Assembly (NCBI RefSeq): GCF_007741515.1
Contig: NZ_CP036263.1
Location: forward strand, 558,001-622,000
From: Adhaeretor mobilis
GTDB lineage: Bacteria; Planctomycetota; Planctomycetia; Pirellulales; Lacipirellulaceae
DNA length: 64,000 nt
Direction: 5' to 3'
Shown here: piece after piece, positions 24,937-33,697 of the stretch
Layout: each line of letters begins with the position of its first letter
Position numbering within the stretch: the stretch's first letter is position 1
Translations under genes and position numbers: made by a program
The notes under the pieces: generated by a model
Told to the model about the DNA's origin: nothing
Databases searched by the model: none
The model's input: only the letters and a program-made list of their open reading frames with translations

Positions 24937-25896
24937 ATGAAATCGCATTCCACTAAGCCGCGAGTCGGAATCATTGGCACGCCCGAGGCTGATCGCCTCA
25001 AGCAAGGCAGTCTGGCGGTCGCAGCCCGCGGCTTCCGCAACTTTGTCGAGCACGAGCCTATGACTCTGGGGCTGGTTGGCGACGACCAGAAAGCTCGCGA
25101 AATGCGCTACCGACTTGACGCACGTTCCGAAGACTGGTTGCTGATGACCGGCGGCGTGACGGTGACAAAGCGGCACTGGAAGCAGCAGGGAGACAAGCTG
25201 CGTGCTGTACCGGCCATGATTTCTCAGAAGCTACCGCGGATGCTCGCTGGCTGCGATTGGTGGTACGTCCAGCCCACCCCTGGCAGTGATCTCTCCGCAC
25301 TTCGGGAGATCATGGTTGCTGCGAAAGAATCTGGCACGAAGGTCTATCTGCAGCTTGATGAGCAACAGATTGACTCAGTCGACGAAGTGATCCAGCTCGC
25401 CAGTCAAGCAGACTTCGTGCAAGTCGATGAGACTACGCTGCGTGAGTTGGCCGCTGGCGAAAAGCACCCCGTCGAGGCATTAGCGATCTTGCGAGAGCGA
25501 GGGCTGCACAACATAGTCGCCACGCTAGGTCCAGCTGGCGTACTAGGCTTGGATGAAGGAGAGTGGATGTACGACTTCGGCTGGCGAGTGAAGAAAGCTC
25601 TGCGTCACGAGGCTAGCTCCGTGTTCGGCAGCATCATGGTTGCCAGCCTGGCTGAACAGCGTTCGCCGGACGAGGCGATTCTCAAGTCGAATAAGGCTGC
25701 TGCCGCTCATGTCAGCTACACGTCTTGGCGCGGCCGCAAGGGGCTCGACGCACTCAATGTTGGCAAGCGTCAACGTCCCACTTGGACGCTACCAGCACTA
25801 AGTGAAACACGACAGCTGGTCACCGCGATTGCTGCTGTAGTCGCGTGGGTGATTGCCACAACGGTTGCCGTGGGTATTGGCGGTGCGATTCTGTAA
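24937..25896 (+). CDS. PfkB/ribokinase-fold protein with degenerate active site and C-terminal membrane helix
   Basis: A strong AAGGAGAG site precedes the ATG at 24937. 319 aa. The central part has the PfkB order: AKESGTKVYLQLDEQQID, a FVQVDETTLRELA helix, NIVATLGPAGVLGL (family: T-x-G-x-x-G), then SSVFGSIMVASLAE followed by EAILKSNKAAAAHVSYT. In active kinases the last part begins with G-A-G-D, where Asp is the catalytic base; here the matching segment is SVFG, so phosphorylation is unlikely. A single hydrophobic helix (about 293-317, VTAIAAVVAWVIATTVAVGI) anchors the protein, leaving the domain in the cytoplasm. It may act as a ligand-binding sensor. It is the last gene of the island and is followed by a strong terminator. 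Confidence 0.65.
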   Translation: MKSHSTKPRVGIIGTPEADRLKQGSLAVAARGFRNFVEHEPMTLGLVGDDQKAREMRYRLDARSEDWLLMTGGVTVTKRHWKQQGDKLRAVPAMISQKLPRMLAGCDWWYVQPTPGSDLSALREIMVAAKESGTKVYLQLDEQQIDSVDEVIQLASQADFVQVDETTLRELAAGEKHPVEALAILRERGLHNIVATLGPAGVLGLDEGEWMYDFGWRVKKALRHEASSVFGSIMVASLAEQRSPDEAILKSNKAAAAHVSYTSWRGRKGLDALNVGKRQRPTWTLPALSETRQLVTAIAAVVAWVIATTVAVGIGGAIL

Positions 25897-25931
25897 TTGG
25901 AGACCGCCCGAGTGACGTCACTACCTTTGCT

Positions 25932-25964
25932 AAGCCAGCGGCTGTTCGCAGCTGCTGGCTTTTT
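25932..25964 (+). terminator. Strong Rho-independent terminator at the end of the island
   Basis: A 13-bp stem (25932-25944 with 25949-25961, one G-U pair), a TTCG loop, then a T run. It lies 35 nt after the PfkB-like stop. The region 25965-26654 holds no gene I can support. Confidence 0.85.
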
Positions 25965-26654
25965 CGCAAACCCGTTCCGCGGCAACTATTTCAAACCTAG
26001 TAATCTTGGATCGAAGTACTACTTTTACTCCTACCACTGGCAGAGCCCCATACACTGCAGAGCATGGAAACAAGAACGCTCGAAGTCGCCGCAGGCAGCG
26101 GTGAAAGAAGATACTTCAGCTTGGATAGTTTTTTAATCGCCGCCTCCCCCAGAACCGGCACACCTTCGCGACGAGTTATTCGTTTGCAATGCAGTCTCGC
26201 TTATTTCCTAAACTTCTCAATTTTGGGTGGTTTATGCCTGGTTTCCAGCCAGACCCAGACTAGCCTGCAGCCTGTCGGCACCTTCAATTTCCAGCCAATT
26301 TAGCACCTTGAATATGCTAGCCAAATCTCGCAGAAAGCAACACCTTCGCAGCGCACGTCAGCAGACTATGCTGCCGTTGGCCCAGACCTGTCTAAGGACT
26401 CTGCTGAGAGAGATTCGCGACCAGTACTTTCCTGAGATCACTCAGCTTCCACAGGTCTACTTCGTGCAGCAGGATACGCTGGCTGGCATCCTTATATCTA
26501 CACGTCGCAAGGATTCGTGCGGTGCAGTCTGGCCACCGACTCGCAGAGATTTGGCGTGAGGGGCTAACTCCCGATGGCGACTTCAAGCAAGCAAAGTCGG
26601 AAGAACCAACGCATGTTCTCCGAGCGATCTCTCGATTGAGTCGTTCCACGGCAT

Positions 26655-26800
26655 TGATCGTCCGTAGCCGCTTGCGTACCCTTTCCGCTGTTCGGACCGT
26701 TGGTAGGGCTCTGCTCCAAGTGCCTGGGCGCGTTCGATCTTCTTGACTTCGTTGAGCATGAGCTGCATTGCCTGGGTCATGCCTTCGGGTTGCGCCTGAA
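26655..26800 (-). pseudogene. IS256-family (Mutator-type) transposase remnant
   Basis: On the minus strand a short frame reads LMLNEVKKIERAQALGAEPY followed by QRSEQRKGYASGYG. This matches the N-terminus of IS256-type transposases (L-L-N-E-x-x-K-I-E-R-x-x-x-L-G-A-x-P-Y-x-R-x-x-x-R-x-G-Y-x-x-G). The frame degrades right after and no DDE region follows, so it is a dead fragment. It lies between the island and the tRNA-Pro gene. Confidence 0.8.
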
Positions 26801-26833
26801 AAAAGCCGTAGCCCCTTGGGGGATAACGGCTTT
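26799..26833 (-). terminator. Terminator of tRNA-Pro
   Basis: Inverted repeat AAAGCCGT / ACGGCTTT with an inner CCCC/GGGG pairing. On the minus strand it is followed by six T. It lies 8 nt after the tRNA 3' end. Confidence 0.75.
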
Positions 26834-26840
26834 GCTTAGT

Positions 26841-26913
26841 CGGGCCGACAGGATTTGAACCTGCGACCTTTTGACCCCCAGTCAAACGCGCTACCAGACT
26901 GCGCCACGGCCCG
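26841..26913 (-). tRNA. tRNA-Pro (anticodon GGG)
   Basis: 73 nt without an encoded CCA. The acceptor stem CGGGCCG pairs with CGGCCCG. The D arm reads GCGCAGTCTGGTAGCGC, the anticodon arm TTTGA-CTGGGGG-TCAAA with GGG at the anticodon positions, and the T arm GCAGG-TTCAAAT-CCTGT. It is next to an IS remnant and a large accessory island, so it may have served as an integration site, although I found no second copy of its 3' end. Confidence 0.95.
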
Positions 26914-27135
26914 AACTTTAAGTCGTGTAATGATAACGACTTAATGCAACCCTTGCAACCGATCGAGCATTTGACTACCGGTCAAAATGTCACTGCCGTC
27001 TATTGCCTTAAGTCCAATTCTCATCTGTGTTTATGCTTGTGGTGCTGAACACTGGATCTGGGAGGCCTTTGGACAGACTGACCAAAAGGTCGCTGCGCAT
27101 CAGGGCTAGACTATCTTCGTTATCGCTAACTTGCT

Positions 27136-27945
27136 TCAGATCCAGGAGTGAACCACTCCGCTGAGGAAAGATTGCGGTCCGTTGACGGTTTCCAGGATCA
27201 GAGCACCGCTGATGTCGATCCCGCGGCAGATACCTGTCACTTGAGTTGAGCCAATTTGAAGAGTCACTTGCTTGCCGGTGAGTAAGCAGTAGGCGGGCCA
27301 ATCATCCAAGAACGTCTCACCCGCTGCAGTTGAGCCAAACGCTGAGTTCAGCAGGGACTCAATCTCGCGCATGAAGGTCCGAAGGATTTGGATTCGACTA
27401 TGCTGCACTCCCGACTGATCGGCTAGCGAAATGCAAGTTGACGATAGCCCTTCCGGAGCATCCGAGAATGAATTGTTGACGTTTACGCCGATACCGATCA
27501 CTGCGTGATCAGAAGACTGAGACGGAACTTCGATCAGCACACCTGCCAGCTTTCGTCCGGCCAGATAAACGTCGTTGGGCCACTTGAGTGCAAAATCAGC
27601 GTCAGGCAGCAGCGTTTCACCGGTATGGAGGATGGCCATCCCCGTTAGCAACGGTAGTAAGTTTTTTTGTTCGACGGAAAACGCGGTCTTGGGAAATTCG
27701 ACGATCAACGAAAAGGTTAAGCTGCCGCTGGCAGACCACCATTGGTTCGCTCCTCGACCGCGACCGGCGACCTGAGATTCGGCAACCACCAAGCAAGGGG
27801 AATCAACCGAATTATCAGACGCTAGTAACTCAATGGCTTGCGTGTTCGTCGAGTCCGTTTGGGCATAGTGAATCGCACTTTGAAGAAACGTATCCTCCAA
27901 GAGCGATTCAAGGTCAGATTGGCAGATTGAATTGGGCAGGTTCAA
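27136..27945 (-). CDS. birA: Biotin-[acetyl-CoA-carboxylase] ligase, catalytic-only BirA
   Basis: 269 aa. It attaches biotin to a lysine of carboxyl-carrier domains using ATP. DSTNTQA, the biotinyl-AMP loop GRGRGANQW, KWPNDVYL, GRKLAGVLIE and GIGVNVN are all present. There is no N-terminal DNA-binding domain, so it cannot be the repressor type. It lies 22 bp downstream of the pyruvate carboxylase gene on the same strand, so enzyme and modifier are made together. It is slightly longer than minimal class I ligases because of a C-terminal SH3-like region (SGALILETVNGPQSFL). Confidence 0.93.
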   Translation of the reverse strand: MNLPNSICQSDLESLLEDTFLQSAIHYAQTDSTNTQAIELLASDNSVDSPCLVVAESQVAGRGRGANQWWSASGSLTFSLIVEFPKTAFSVEQKNLLPLLTGMAILHTGETLLPDADFALKWPNDVYLAGRKLAGVLIEVPSQSSDHAVIGIGVNVNNSFSDAPEGLSSTCISLADQSGVQHSRIQILRTFMREIESLLNSAFGSTAAGETFLDDWPAYCLLTGKQVTLQIGSTQVTGICRGIDISGALILETVNGPQSFLSGVVHSWI

Positions 27946-27967
27946 AGAAGTTCGTTCCTCATGGAAG

Positions 27968-30900
27968 TTATTCCAACTCGATCATCAAGTCGCCCGCTTC
28001 AACTTGAACGCCCGCAGAAACATGAACCTTGGCGACGGTCGCGTCTACTTCGGCGTTGACGGTTGTCTCCATCTTCATCGCTTCCAGGGTGATCAGTTTC
28101 TGGCCCTTGGTGATCTTATCACCTGCTTTGACCGCCACGGTAACAACCATTCCCGGCATCGCCGATCCAATGTGCTTCAGGTTGTCGACGTCCGCTTTTG
28201 TACGTGAGGCCACTTCATTGCTTAGCGATTTATCGACCACTGAAGCGTCGCGAGGCTGCCCATTGAGCTCAAAGAAGACGGTTCGGTAGCCACTGGCGTT
28301 CCCGCCGTCGACCGTCAGGAATTTGACGATGAGCGTTTTGCCTTCTTCAATTTCAACGGTAAATTCCTCGTTGGGAACTTGGCCAAAAAAGAAGTAAGGT
28401 GTCGGGATGCAGCTGACGTCGCCGTGTTTTAGGTGGTGCTCCGCGTAGTCTTTATAGACTTTGGGGTAGAGCAAGTAGGTCACGATTTCGCGTTGGTTCG
28501 GTTCGCGCCCCAGGAATTTGGCGACCTTCTCGCCGGCGGCCGCAAAGTCGGCGGGGGGCAGTGATTCTCCCGGTCGACCGATCACAGGTTTCTGCTGTTG
28601 CAGAACGCGCTTGATCAATTTTGGATCGAATCCGCCGGGCGGTTGGCCCATCATGCCGCCGACGAGGTCGATGACAGATTGGGGAAAAGCAAACTCACGG
28701 GACTCGTCGAGCACGGTGTCGGTTGTGAAATTATTCGCGACCAAAAATAGTGCCAAGTCTCCCACCGCCTTGGACGTTGGGGTTACCTTGACGATGTCAC
28801 CCAATAGTTGATTGCAGTCGGCGTAAATGCTGCAAACCTCGGACCAACGATCGGCTAAGCCTAACGCTTGCGCCTGAGCAAACAGGTTGGTGTATTGACC
28901 ACCAGGCATCTCGTGGTTGTAGAGAGCTGCGGTTGACGGCAGAACCATCGTTTCAAATGGCGTGTAAAACTCACGAGTACATCGCCAATATTCAGCGATC
29001 TCATCCAGCGACTGCTGGTTCAATCCGGTGTTCCGATTGGTGAACTCCAAGGATGCAAGAATCGTGTTCATGTTCGGCTGCGACGTATTGCCCGACATGG
29101 GAGCCATCGCCGCGTCCGCAATATCGAGGTCGACTTCCGCAGCTTTGAGGATTGAGGCTGCTTGAATGCCTGCCGTATCGTGAGTGTGGAAATGAATCGG
29201 GATTCCGACCTCTTGCTTCAGCGTTTTCACCAGCAGCGCTGCTGCGTCCGGCTTGCACAGTCCGGCCATATCCTTGATGGCCAGAATGTGAGCTCCCATG
29301 TTTTCAAGTTCTTTGGCTAGATCGACGTAGTACTTTAAGTCGTATTTGGTGCGTTTTGGATTGAGAATGTCGCCGGTGTAACAAATGGATGCTTCACAAA
29401 TCGCGCCGGTCTCCAACACCGCGTCCATCGCCACCTTCATGTTGGGCATCCAGTTCAGTGCATCGAAGACTCGGAAAACGTCCAGCCCAGCCTCAGCCGT
29501 TTCTTTCACAAACGCTTGGACAACGTTGTCTGGATAATTTGTGTATCCGACGGCATTGGAAGCCCGCAGCAACATCTGCAGCAAAATATTAGGCACTTTA
29601 GAGCGAATGTCGGCCAGCCTCTGCCATGGGTCTTCTTTCAAAAATCGCATTGAGGTATCGAACGTCGCACCGCCCCACATCTCCAGCGAGAACAGATCGG
29701 AGGCGAGCATCGAATACGACTGGGCAATGTTGAGCAGATCATGGGTTCGGAATCGAGTCGCATGCAACGACTGGTGCGCATCGCGAAAAGTTGTGTCTGT
29801 GATGAACAGACGTTTTTGCTCTTTCACCCATTGCGCGAATTTCTCCGGCCCCAGTTCCTTGAGCTTGTCGCGCGTTCCCGATGGCACGGGAGCGCCTCGC
29901 TCAAATTGGGGAATGGGGGCCGGATCTCGACGAGTGGCAGCCGCCCGCCCCTTCACTAATTCGTTCCCGTTGACAATCACATCGCCAAGGAACGCCAGGA
30001 GCTTCGTCGCACGATTTTTTCGAACCGGAAACTCAAACAGGGCTGGCGTTTGGTCGATAAACCGAGTCGTGCACTGACCGTCAGCAAAGGTTGGATGATC
30101 CAGTAGCTTCACTAAAAACGGAATGTTGGTCTTCACGCCACGAATTCGAAATTCCATCAAGCAACGTTTCGCACGCTGGATGGCGTCGGAGAACCTTCGG
30201 CCGCGTGCAGAAAGCTTCACCAACATCGAGTCGTAAAACGGGTTCACGACCGCTCCGGAAAACGCGGATCCTGCATCCAGTCGAACGCCTGCTCCACCGG
30301 GGGAACGGTAATGCATGACACGTCCATAGTCAGGCATGAAGTTGTTCGTGGGATCTTCGGTCGTGACACGGCATTGGAGCGCGAAGCCGTTGATCTTAAT
30401 CGAATCCTGGGTGGCGAGTCCGATAGCATCGTCGGAAAGTGGAAGACCTTGGGCGACTAGGATTTGCGACTTCACGATGTCAACGCCGGTTACCTCTTCG
30501 GTGACTGTGTGTTCTACCTGAATGCGAGGATTGACCTCGATGAAGTAAAACTTGTTCGTGTCAGCGTCGACAAGAAACTCAACGGTGCCGGCGTTTTGGT
30601 AGCCAACCTGTTGGCCAATCGCGATCGCGGCATCGCACAATGCTTGCCGCACCTCTGGAAGCAAATTGGGGGCGGGCGCAATTTCGACTACTTTTTGGTG
30701 TCGCCTTTGTACCGAGCAATCACGCTCGAACAGGTGAACGAGATTCCCATGCGTGTCGCCGAGCAGCTGGATCTCGATATGGCGAGCGTGCTCAATGAAC
30801 TTTTCAACAAACACTTCCGAACTGCCGAATGCGGAGAGCGACTCGCGCGACGCTTGCTCGAAAGAGGAGTCAAACTCGTCTTCACTGCGAACCACCCTCA

Positions 30901-31411
30901 TGCCGCGACCACCGCCACCGTGAGACGCCTTCAAAATTAAAGGATATCCAAGTGAGTTGGCTTGTTTGCGACCAGCATCAGCATCGGTGATGGCCGAGTC
31001 GGTTCCATTTAGCACCGGGACGTTGGCGGCTTTGGCAATCATCCGAGCCGAGGTTTTATCGCCCAATTTCTGAAGCGTGTCGAGCGTTGGGCCGACAAAG
31101 ACAATGCCGTTTTCTTGGCAGGCTTTCGCCAAATCCGGATTCTCGGACAAGAATCCGTAGCCCGGGTGGATGGCGTCGACGTTGTGGTCGAGGCATAACT
31201 CAATCAAGGCTGGAATGTTCAAGTACGATTTGATCGGCTCTCCCGGACTGCCGATCTGATAAGCTTCATCGGCCTTAAACCGATGGAGTGCATAGCGGTC
31301 TTCGTGAGCGTAAACTGCAACCGTGCGGATCCCAAGTTCCGTCGCACTACGAAACACTCGGATGGCGATTTCAGAGCGATTGGCAACAAGCAGCTTTTTT
31401 ATGGGTTTCAT
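27968..31411 (-). CDS. pyc: Pyruvate carboxylase
   Basis: 1147 aa, the usual length for the single-chain enzyme that converts pyruvate, bicarbonate and ATP to oxaloacetate. Order of domains: biotin carboxylase (LLVANRSEIAIRVFRSA at the start, SHGGGGRGMR ATP loop, FIEVNPRIQVEH), carboxyltransferase (DTTFRDAHQSLHATR; FHTHDTAG metal site), the tetramerisation region, and a biotinyl domain with EAMKMET near the C-terminus. The lysine in this motif is the target of the neighbouring BirA. No regulatory gene is adjacent. The 267 bases upstream hold only a short inverted repeat (31602-31614). Confidence 0.97.
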   Translation of the reverse strand: MKPIKKLLVANRSEIAIRVFRSATELGIRTVAVYAHEDRYALHRFKADEAYQIGSPGEPIKSYLNIPALIELCLDHNVDAIHPGYGFLSENPDLAKACQENGIVFVGPTLDTLQKLGDKTSARMIAKAANVPVLNGTDSAITDADAGRKQANSLGYPLILKASHGGGGRGMRVVRSEDEFDSSFEQASRESLSAFGSSEVFVEKFIEHARHIEIQLLGDTHGNLVHLFERDCSVQRRHQKVVEIAPAPNLLPEVRQALCDAAIAIGQQVGYQNAGTVEFLVDADTNKFYFIEVNPRIQVEHTVTEEVTGVDIVKSQILVAQGLPLSDDAIGLATQDSIKINGFALQCRVTTEDPTNNFMPDYGRVMHYRSPGGAGVRLDAGSAFSGAVVNPFYDSMLVKLSARGRRFSDAIQRAKRCLMEFRIRGVKTNIPFLVKLLDHPTFADGQCTTRFIDQTPALFEFPVRKNRATKLLAFLGDVIVNGNELVKGRAAATRRDPAPIPQFERGAPVPSGTRDKLKELGPEKFAQWVKEQKRLFITDTTFRDAHQSLHATRFRTHDLLNIAQSYSMLASDLFSLEMWGGATFDTSMRFLKEDPWQRLADIRSKVPNILLQMLLRASNAVGYTNYPDNVVQAFVKETAEAGLDVFRVFDALNWMPNMKVAMDAVLETGAICEASICYTGDILNPKRTKYDLKYYVDLAKELENMGAHILAIKDMAGLCKPDAAALLVKTLKQEVGIPIHFHTHDTAGIQAASILKAAEVDLDIADAAMAPMSGNTSQPNMNTILASLEFTNRNTGLNQQSLDEIAEYWRCTREFYTPFETMVLPSTAALYNHEMPGGQYTNLFAQAQALGLADRWSEVCSIYADCNQLLGDIVKVTPTSKAVGDLALFLVANNFTTDTVLDESREFAFPQSVIDLVGGMMGQPPGGFDPKLIKRVLQQQKPVIGRPGESLPPADFAAAGEKVAKFLGREPNQREIVTYLLYPKVYKDYAEHHLKHGDVSCIPTPYFFFGQVPNEEFTVEIEEGKTLIVKFLTVDGGNASGYRTVFFELNGQPRDASVVDKSLSNEVASRTKADVDNLKHIGSAMPGMVVTVAVKAGDKITKGQKLITLEAMKMETTVNAEVDATVAKVHVSAGVQVEAGDLMIELE

Positions 31412-31678
31412 GGAATGAGTCAGCTGGAATTATGGCGAGCGAATGAGGGAGTTTTAGAAATCAGGTGATGCTAGAGTAGAGCGACAACTTGTCCGCCAAA
31501 AGAAGTTGGTCTTCAGGCGTCCTGGTATCAAGATACTACAATTTATCAGCGTTCAGCAGTGGGGGTATGAATTCTGACTCCAGCCATTGTCCGTAAGTGT
31601 TGGGCTGCCGCAGCCTGAAAATGGCGGACAAAATCTGAGTTGGGACCGATTTTCTCAGTCGGCTAGCTCAGATTACGC

Positions 31679-32515
31679 CTAGCCTAGGTTACGACTTTGG
31701 CGGCGATACTCGGCAGCCAGCAAGTCTTCAAGATATTGCTGGTGATCGGGTAGCGGAGGCAGTTCCGATTGTAGTCGTTGGGCGAGAGCTGGAACGATCT
31801 TGCCTGTTAGAGCTGACTGTTCCTCTGTCGACAGGCTTGACCAGCGTTCCAAAATCGACTCGATAGCTGCAAAGTCAGCTGCTTGAGCACGCTTGAGCAT
31901 GGTCACGGTGAACCGGAATTCATTGTCACTAGCTGGACGACTACTTAGTACTTCCCGAACGGAACTAACCTGATCCGGTTCCTCGGAGACAACAATCGTA
32001 CCCGCAACCATGTCACCAAGTCTTTGCGAAGAAGTAGATAGGACGGGTACGATCCACAGAACGGGGATCTGGTCTACGATACGAAATAGACTTCGGATCA
32101 ATATGCTAAGAGGGTCAAGAGAGAACCCGTCAGATTTGACGACTCGAATTTTTGACATTCGTTTGCCGATAGTCTGACCGCGCAGGAAAAGTTCGCTCAA
32201 TCCGAAATAGAATAAGCTTCCCAGGGACCAGATCATTAGCCAGATCCCCAGGAAAACCATCGAAAACTGGGCATCGTCACCGAAGTCGGCACTCCCTGTG
32301 CCCGGCTCGAACACATCGCCCAGCACTCCGTCAAATGAGACGCCGACCGCGATAAAGACGACCAACAAGACAAGGCAGAAGAGCGTCAAAAAGATGCTGT
32401 CGGCAAACCAAGCCAAGAACCGAGTCCCTGGGCCTGCAAGCTGGTAGGATATCTTGATGTTCTCAGGTGTCTCAAAAGCAATTCGTTCATTCATTCGATT
32501 GGGTTGTTCGCTCAT
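31679..32515 (-). CDS. RDD-family membrane protein
   Basis: 278 aa. A start GPGTRFLAWFADSIFLTLF matches the RDD signature (R-x-x-A-x-x-x-D), followed by a second and third membrane segment, and RGQTIGKRMSKIRVVKSDG and QRLGDMVAGTIVV as in the family. The last 80 residues form a soluble helical tail. It is divergent from the SpoIIM-like gene (141 bp gap) in the RDD/SpoIIM/DUF58/MoxR neighbourhood seen in many bacteria. Transport or osmotic roles have been proposed for RDD proteins; none is shown here. Confidence 0.88.
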   Translation of the reverse strand: MSEQPNRMNERIAFETPENIKISYQLAGPGTRFLAWFADSIFLTLFCLVLLVVFIAVGVSFDGVLGDVFEPGTGSADFGDDAQFSMVFLGIWLMIWSLGSLFYFGLSELFLRGQTIGKRMSKIRVVKSDGFSLDPLSILIRSLFRIVDQIPVLWIVPVLSTSSQRLGDMVAGTIVVSEEPDQVSSVREVLSSRPASDNEFRFTVTMLKRAQAADFAAIESILERWSSLSTEEQSALTGKIVPALAQRLQSELPPLPDHQQYLEDLLAAEYRRQSRNLG

Positions 32516-32656
32516 GCGTATTTGAATTAGATGAGTTGCGAAGATCTAACCGTACCTGTGTGGTGGGCTAGTTGCTCGAAATGATAGATTGCTTAGAATG
32601 CGAATCTATCCAATGGCGCTTACTGACTGAAAAGACGAGATCGGCTAGGGATCAGT

Positions 32657-33673
32657 ATGAGTGGTTTTGTATCACGTAACAAGCCAATTTGGGACCAGCT
32701 TGAGCAGTTGGTCCAGCAGTGCAGGAAATCTCGACGACGCATGTCGCCCCATGATCTGAAGCGACTCGATACCCTCTATCGCCAGACGACTATCCATCTC
32801 TCGCAAGTGACGACACGTAGCACAGATAGGCGTTTAGAGGACTATCTGAACAGTTTGGTTTCCTCCGCTCATGGACTAATCTACCTGCCTCCGCGTCGTT
32901 CTATTTTCGGTGGCACGGTAACGTTCCTAAGAGAAGGATTTGCTCGTGCGGTTGTGCGGAATTGGAAATTCCATCTGCTCTCAGCAGCTCTAGTCACCTT
33001 CGGAGCACTACTCGCCTATTTCGCCTCGACCCAAGACCCTGAAGCAGCATACGCACTCATGCCGGCAGGAGATATTCGTCAGCCAGGTTCAAGCAAGGAG
33101 CAGCTCTTGACGGTTCTGCGATCAGGGCGCGACCAGGGTGGCGGCGGAAAATTCTTCTTCGCATCTTTTCTTTTCAGCCACAATCTTAAGGTCGGTATTT
33201 TGGCGCTGGGATTGGGCGTCCTCGCCGCAATTCCTACTGTCTTGCTGATGGTATTTAATGGCATGATCCTGGGGTCTTTTGCAGCGATTCACCATCAGGC
33301 TGGCATCACCACTGAGTTTTGGGCCTGGATTCTCCCGCATGGCGTGACTGAAATTGGGGCAATTGTACTCTGCGGCGGCTGCGGACTCATGCTTGGCAAA
33401 GCGGTCGTTAGTCCGGGCATCGTTTCTCGAAGCGAGAGCCTGCGACGCGCAGGGATCGAGGCTGGCATTATTTGTATTGGAGTCACTCTCATGTTGATTG
33501 CCGCTGCAGTGATCGAAAGTTATTTACGACAAAGTCACCTCTCTAGCTCGGCTCGATTGATGTTTGCGGGAGCGAGTGCCCTGTTCTGGGCAATCTATCT
33601 AGCGACAGGGGCGTTACGAGAAAAGGCCGCGAGGAATGTCGAAAACGACATTTCGGAATTAGCGTGCCCATAG
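32657..33673 (+). CDS. SpoIIM-like (stage II sporulation protein M family) membrane protein
   Basis: 338 aa. A soluble helical N-terminus (about 1-95) is followed by membrane segments at about 112-130, 185-215, 232-262, 275-295 and 300-320. The pattern FFFASFLFSHNLKVGILALGLG and ILPHGVTEIGAIVLCGG is typical of the SpoIIM family outside spore formers. The gene is convergent with the DUF58 gene (25 bp apart) and divergent from the RDD gene. Planctomycetes do not form endospores; the family is thought to work with the MoxR/DUF58 set in envelope functions. Confidence 0.88.
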   Translation: MSGFVSRNKPIWDQLEQLVQQCRKSRRRMSPHDLKRLDTLYRQTTIHLSQVTTRSTDRRLEDYLNSLVSSAHGLIYLPPRRSIFGGTVTFLREGFARAVVRNWKFHLLSAALVTFGALLAYFASTQDPEAAYALMPAGDIRQPGSSKEQLLTVLRSGRDQGGGGKFFFASFLFSHNLKVGILALGLGVLAAIPTVLLMVFNGMILGSFAAIHHQAGITTEFWAWILPHGVTEIGAIVLCGGCGLMLGKAVVSPGIVSRSESLRRAGIEAGIICIGVTLMLIAAAVIESYLRQSHLSSSARLMFAGASALFWAIYLATGALREKAARNVENDISELACP

Positions 33674-33697
33674 CCGGTTGGTCTTATGGCTTGCTAA

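Noticed and set aside
26583..26885. 100-codon minus-strand frame starting in the tRNA-Pro gene
   Set aside because: Its first part is the tRNA read as protein. Only the IS256-like middle part is meaningful, and it is a dead fragment.
30464..30940. Plus-strand open frame inside pyc
   Set aside because: Shadow of the pyruvate carboxylase ATP-grasp region; no domain of its own.
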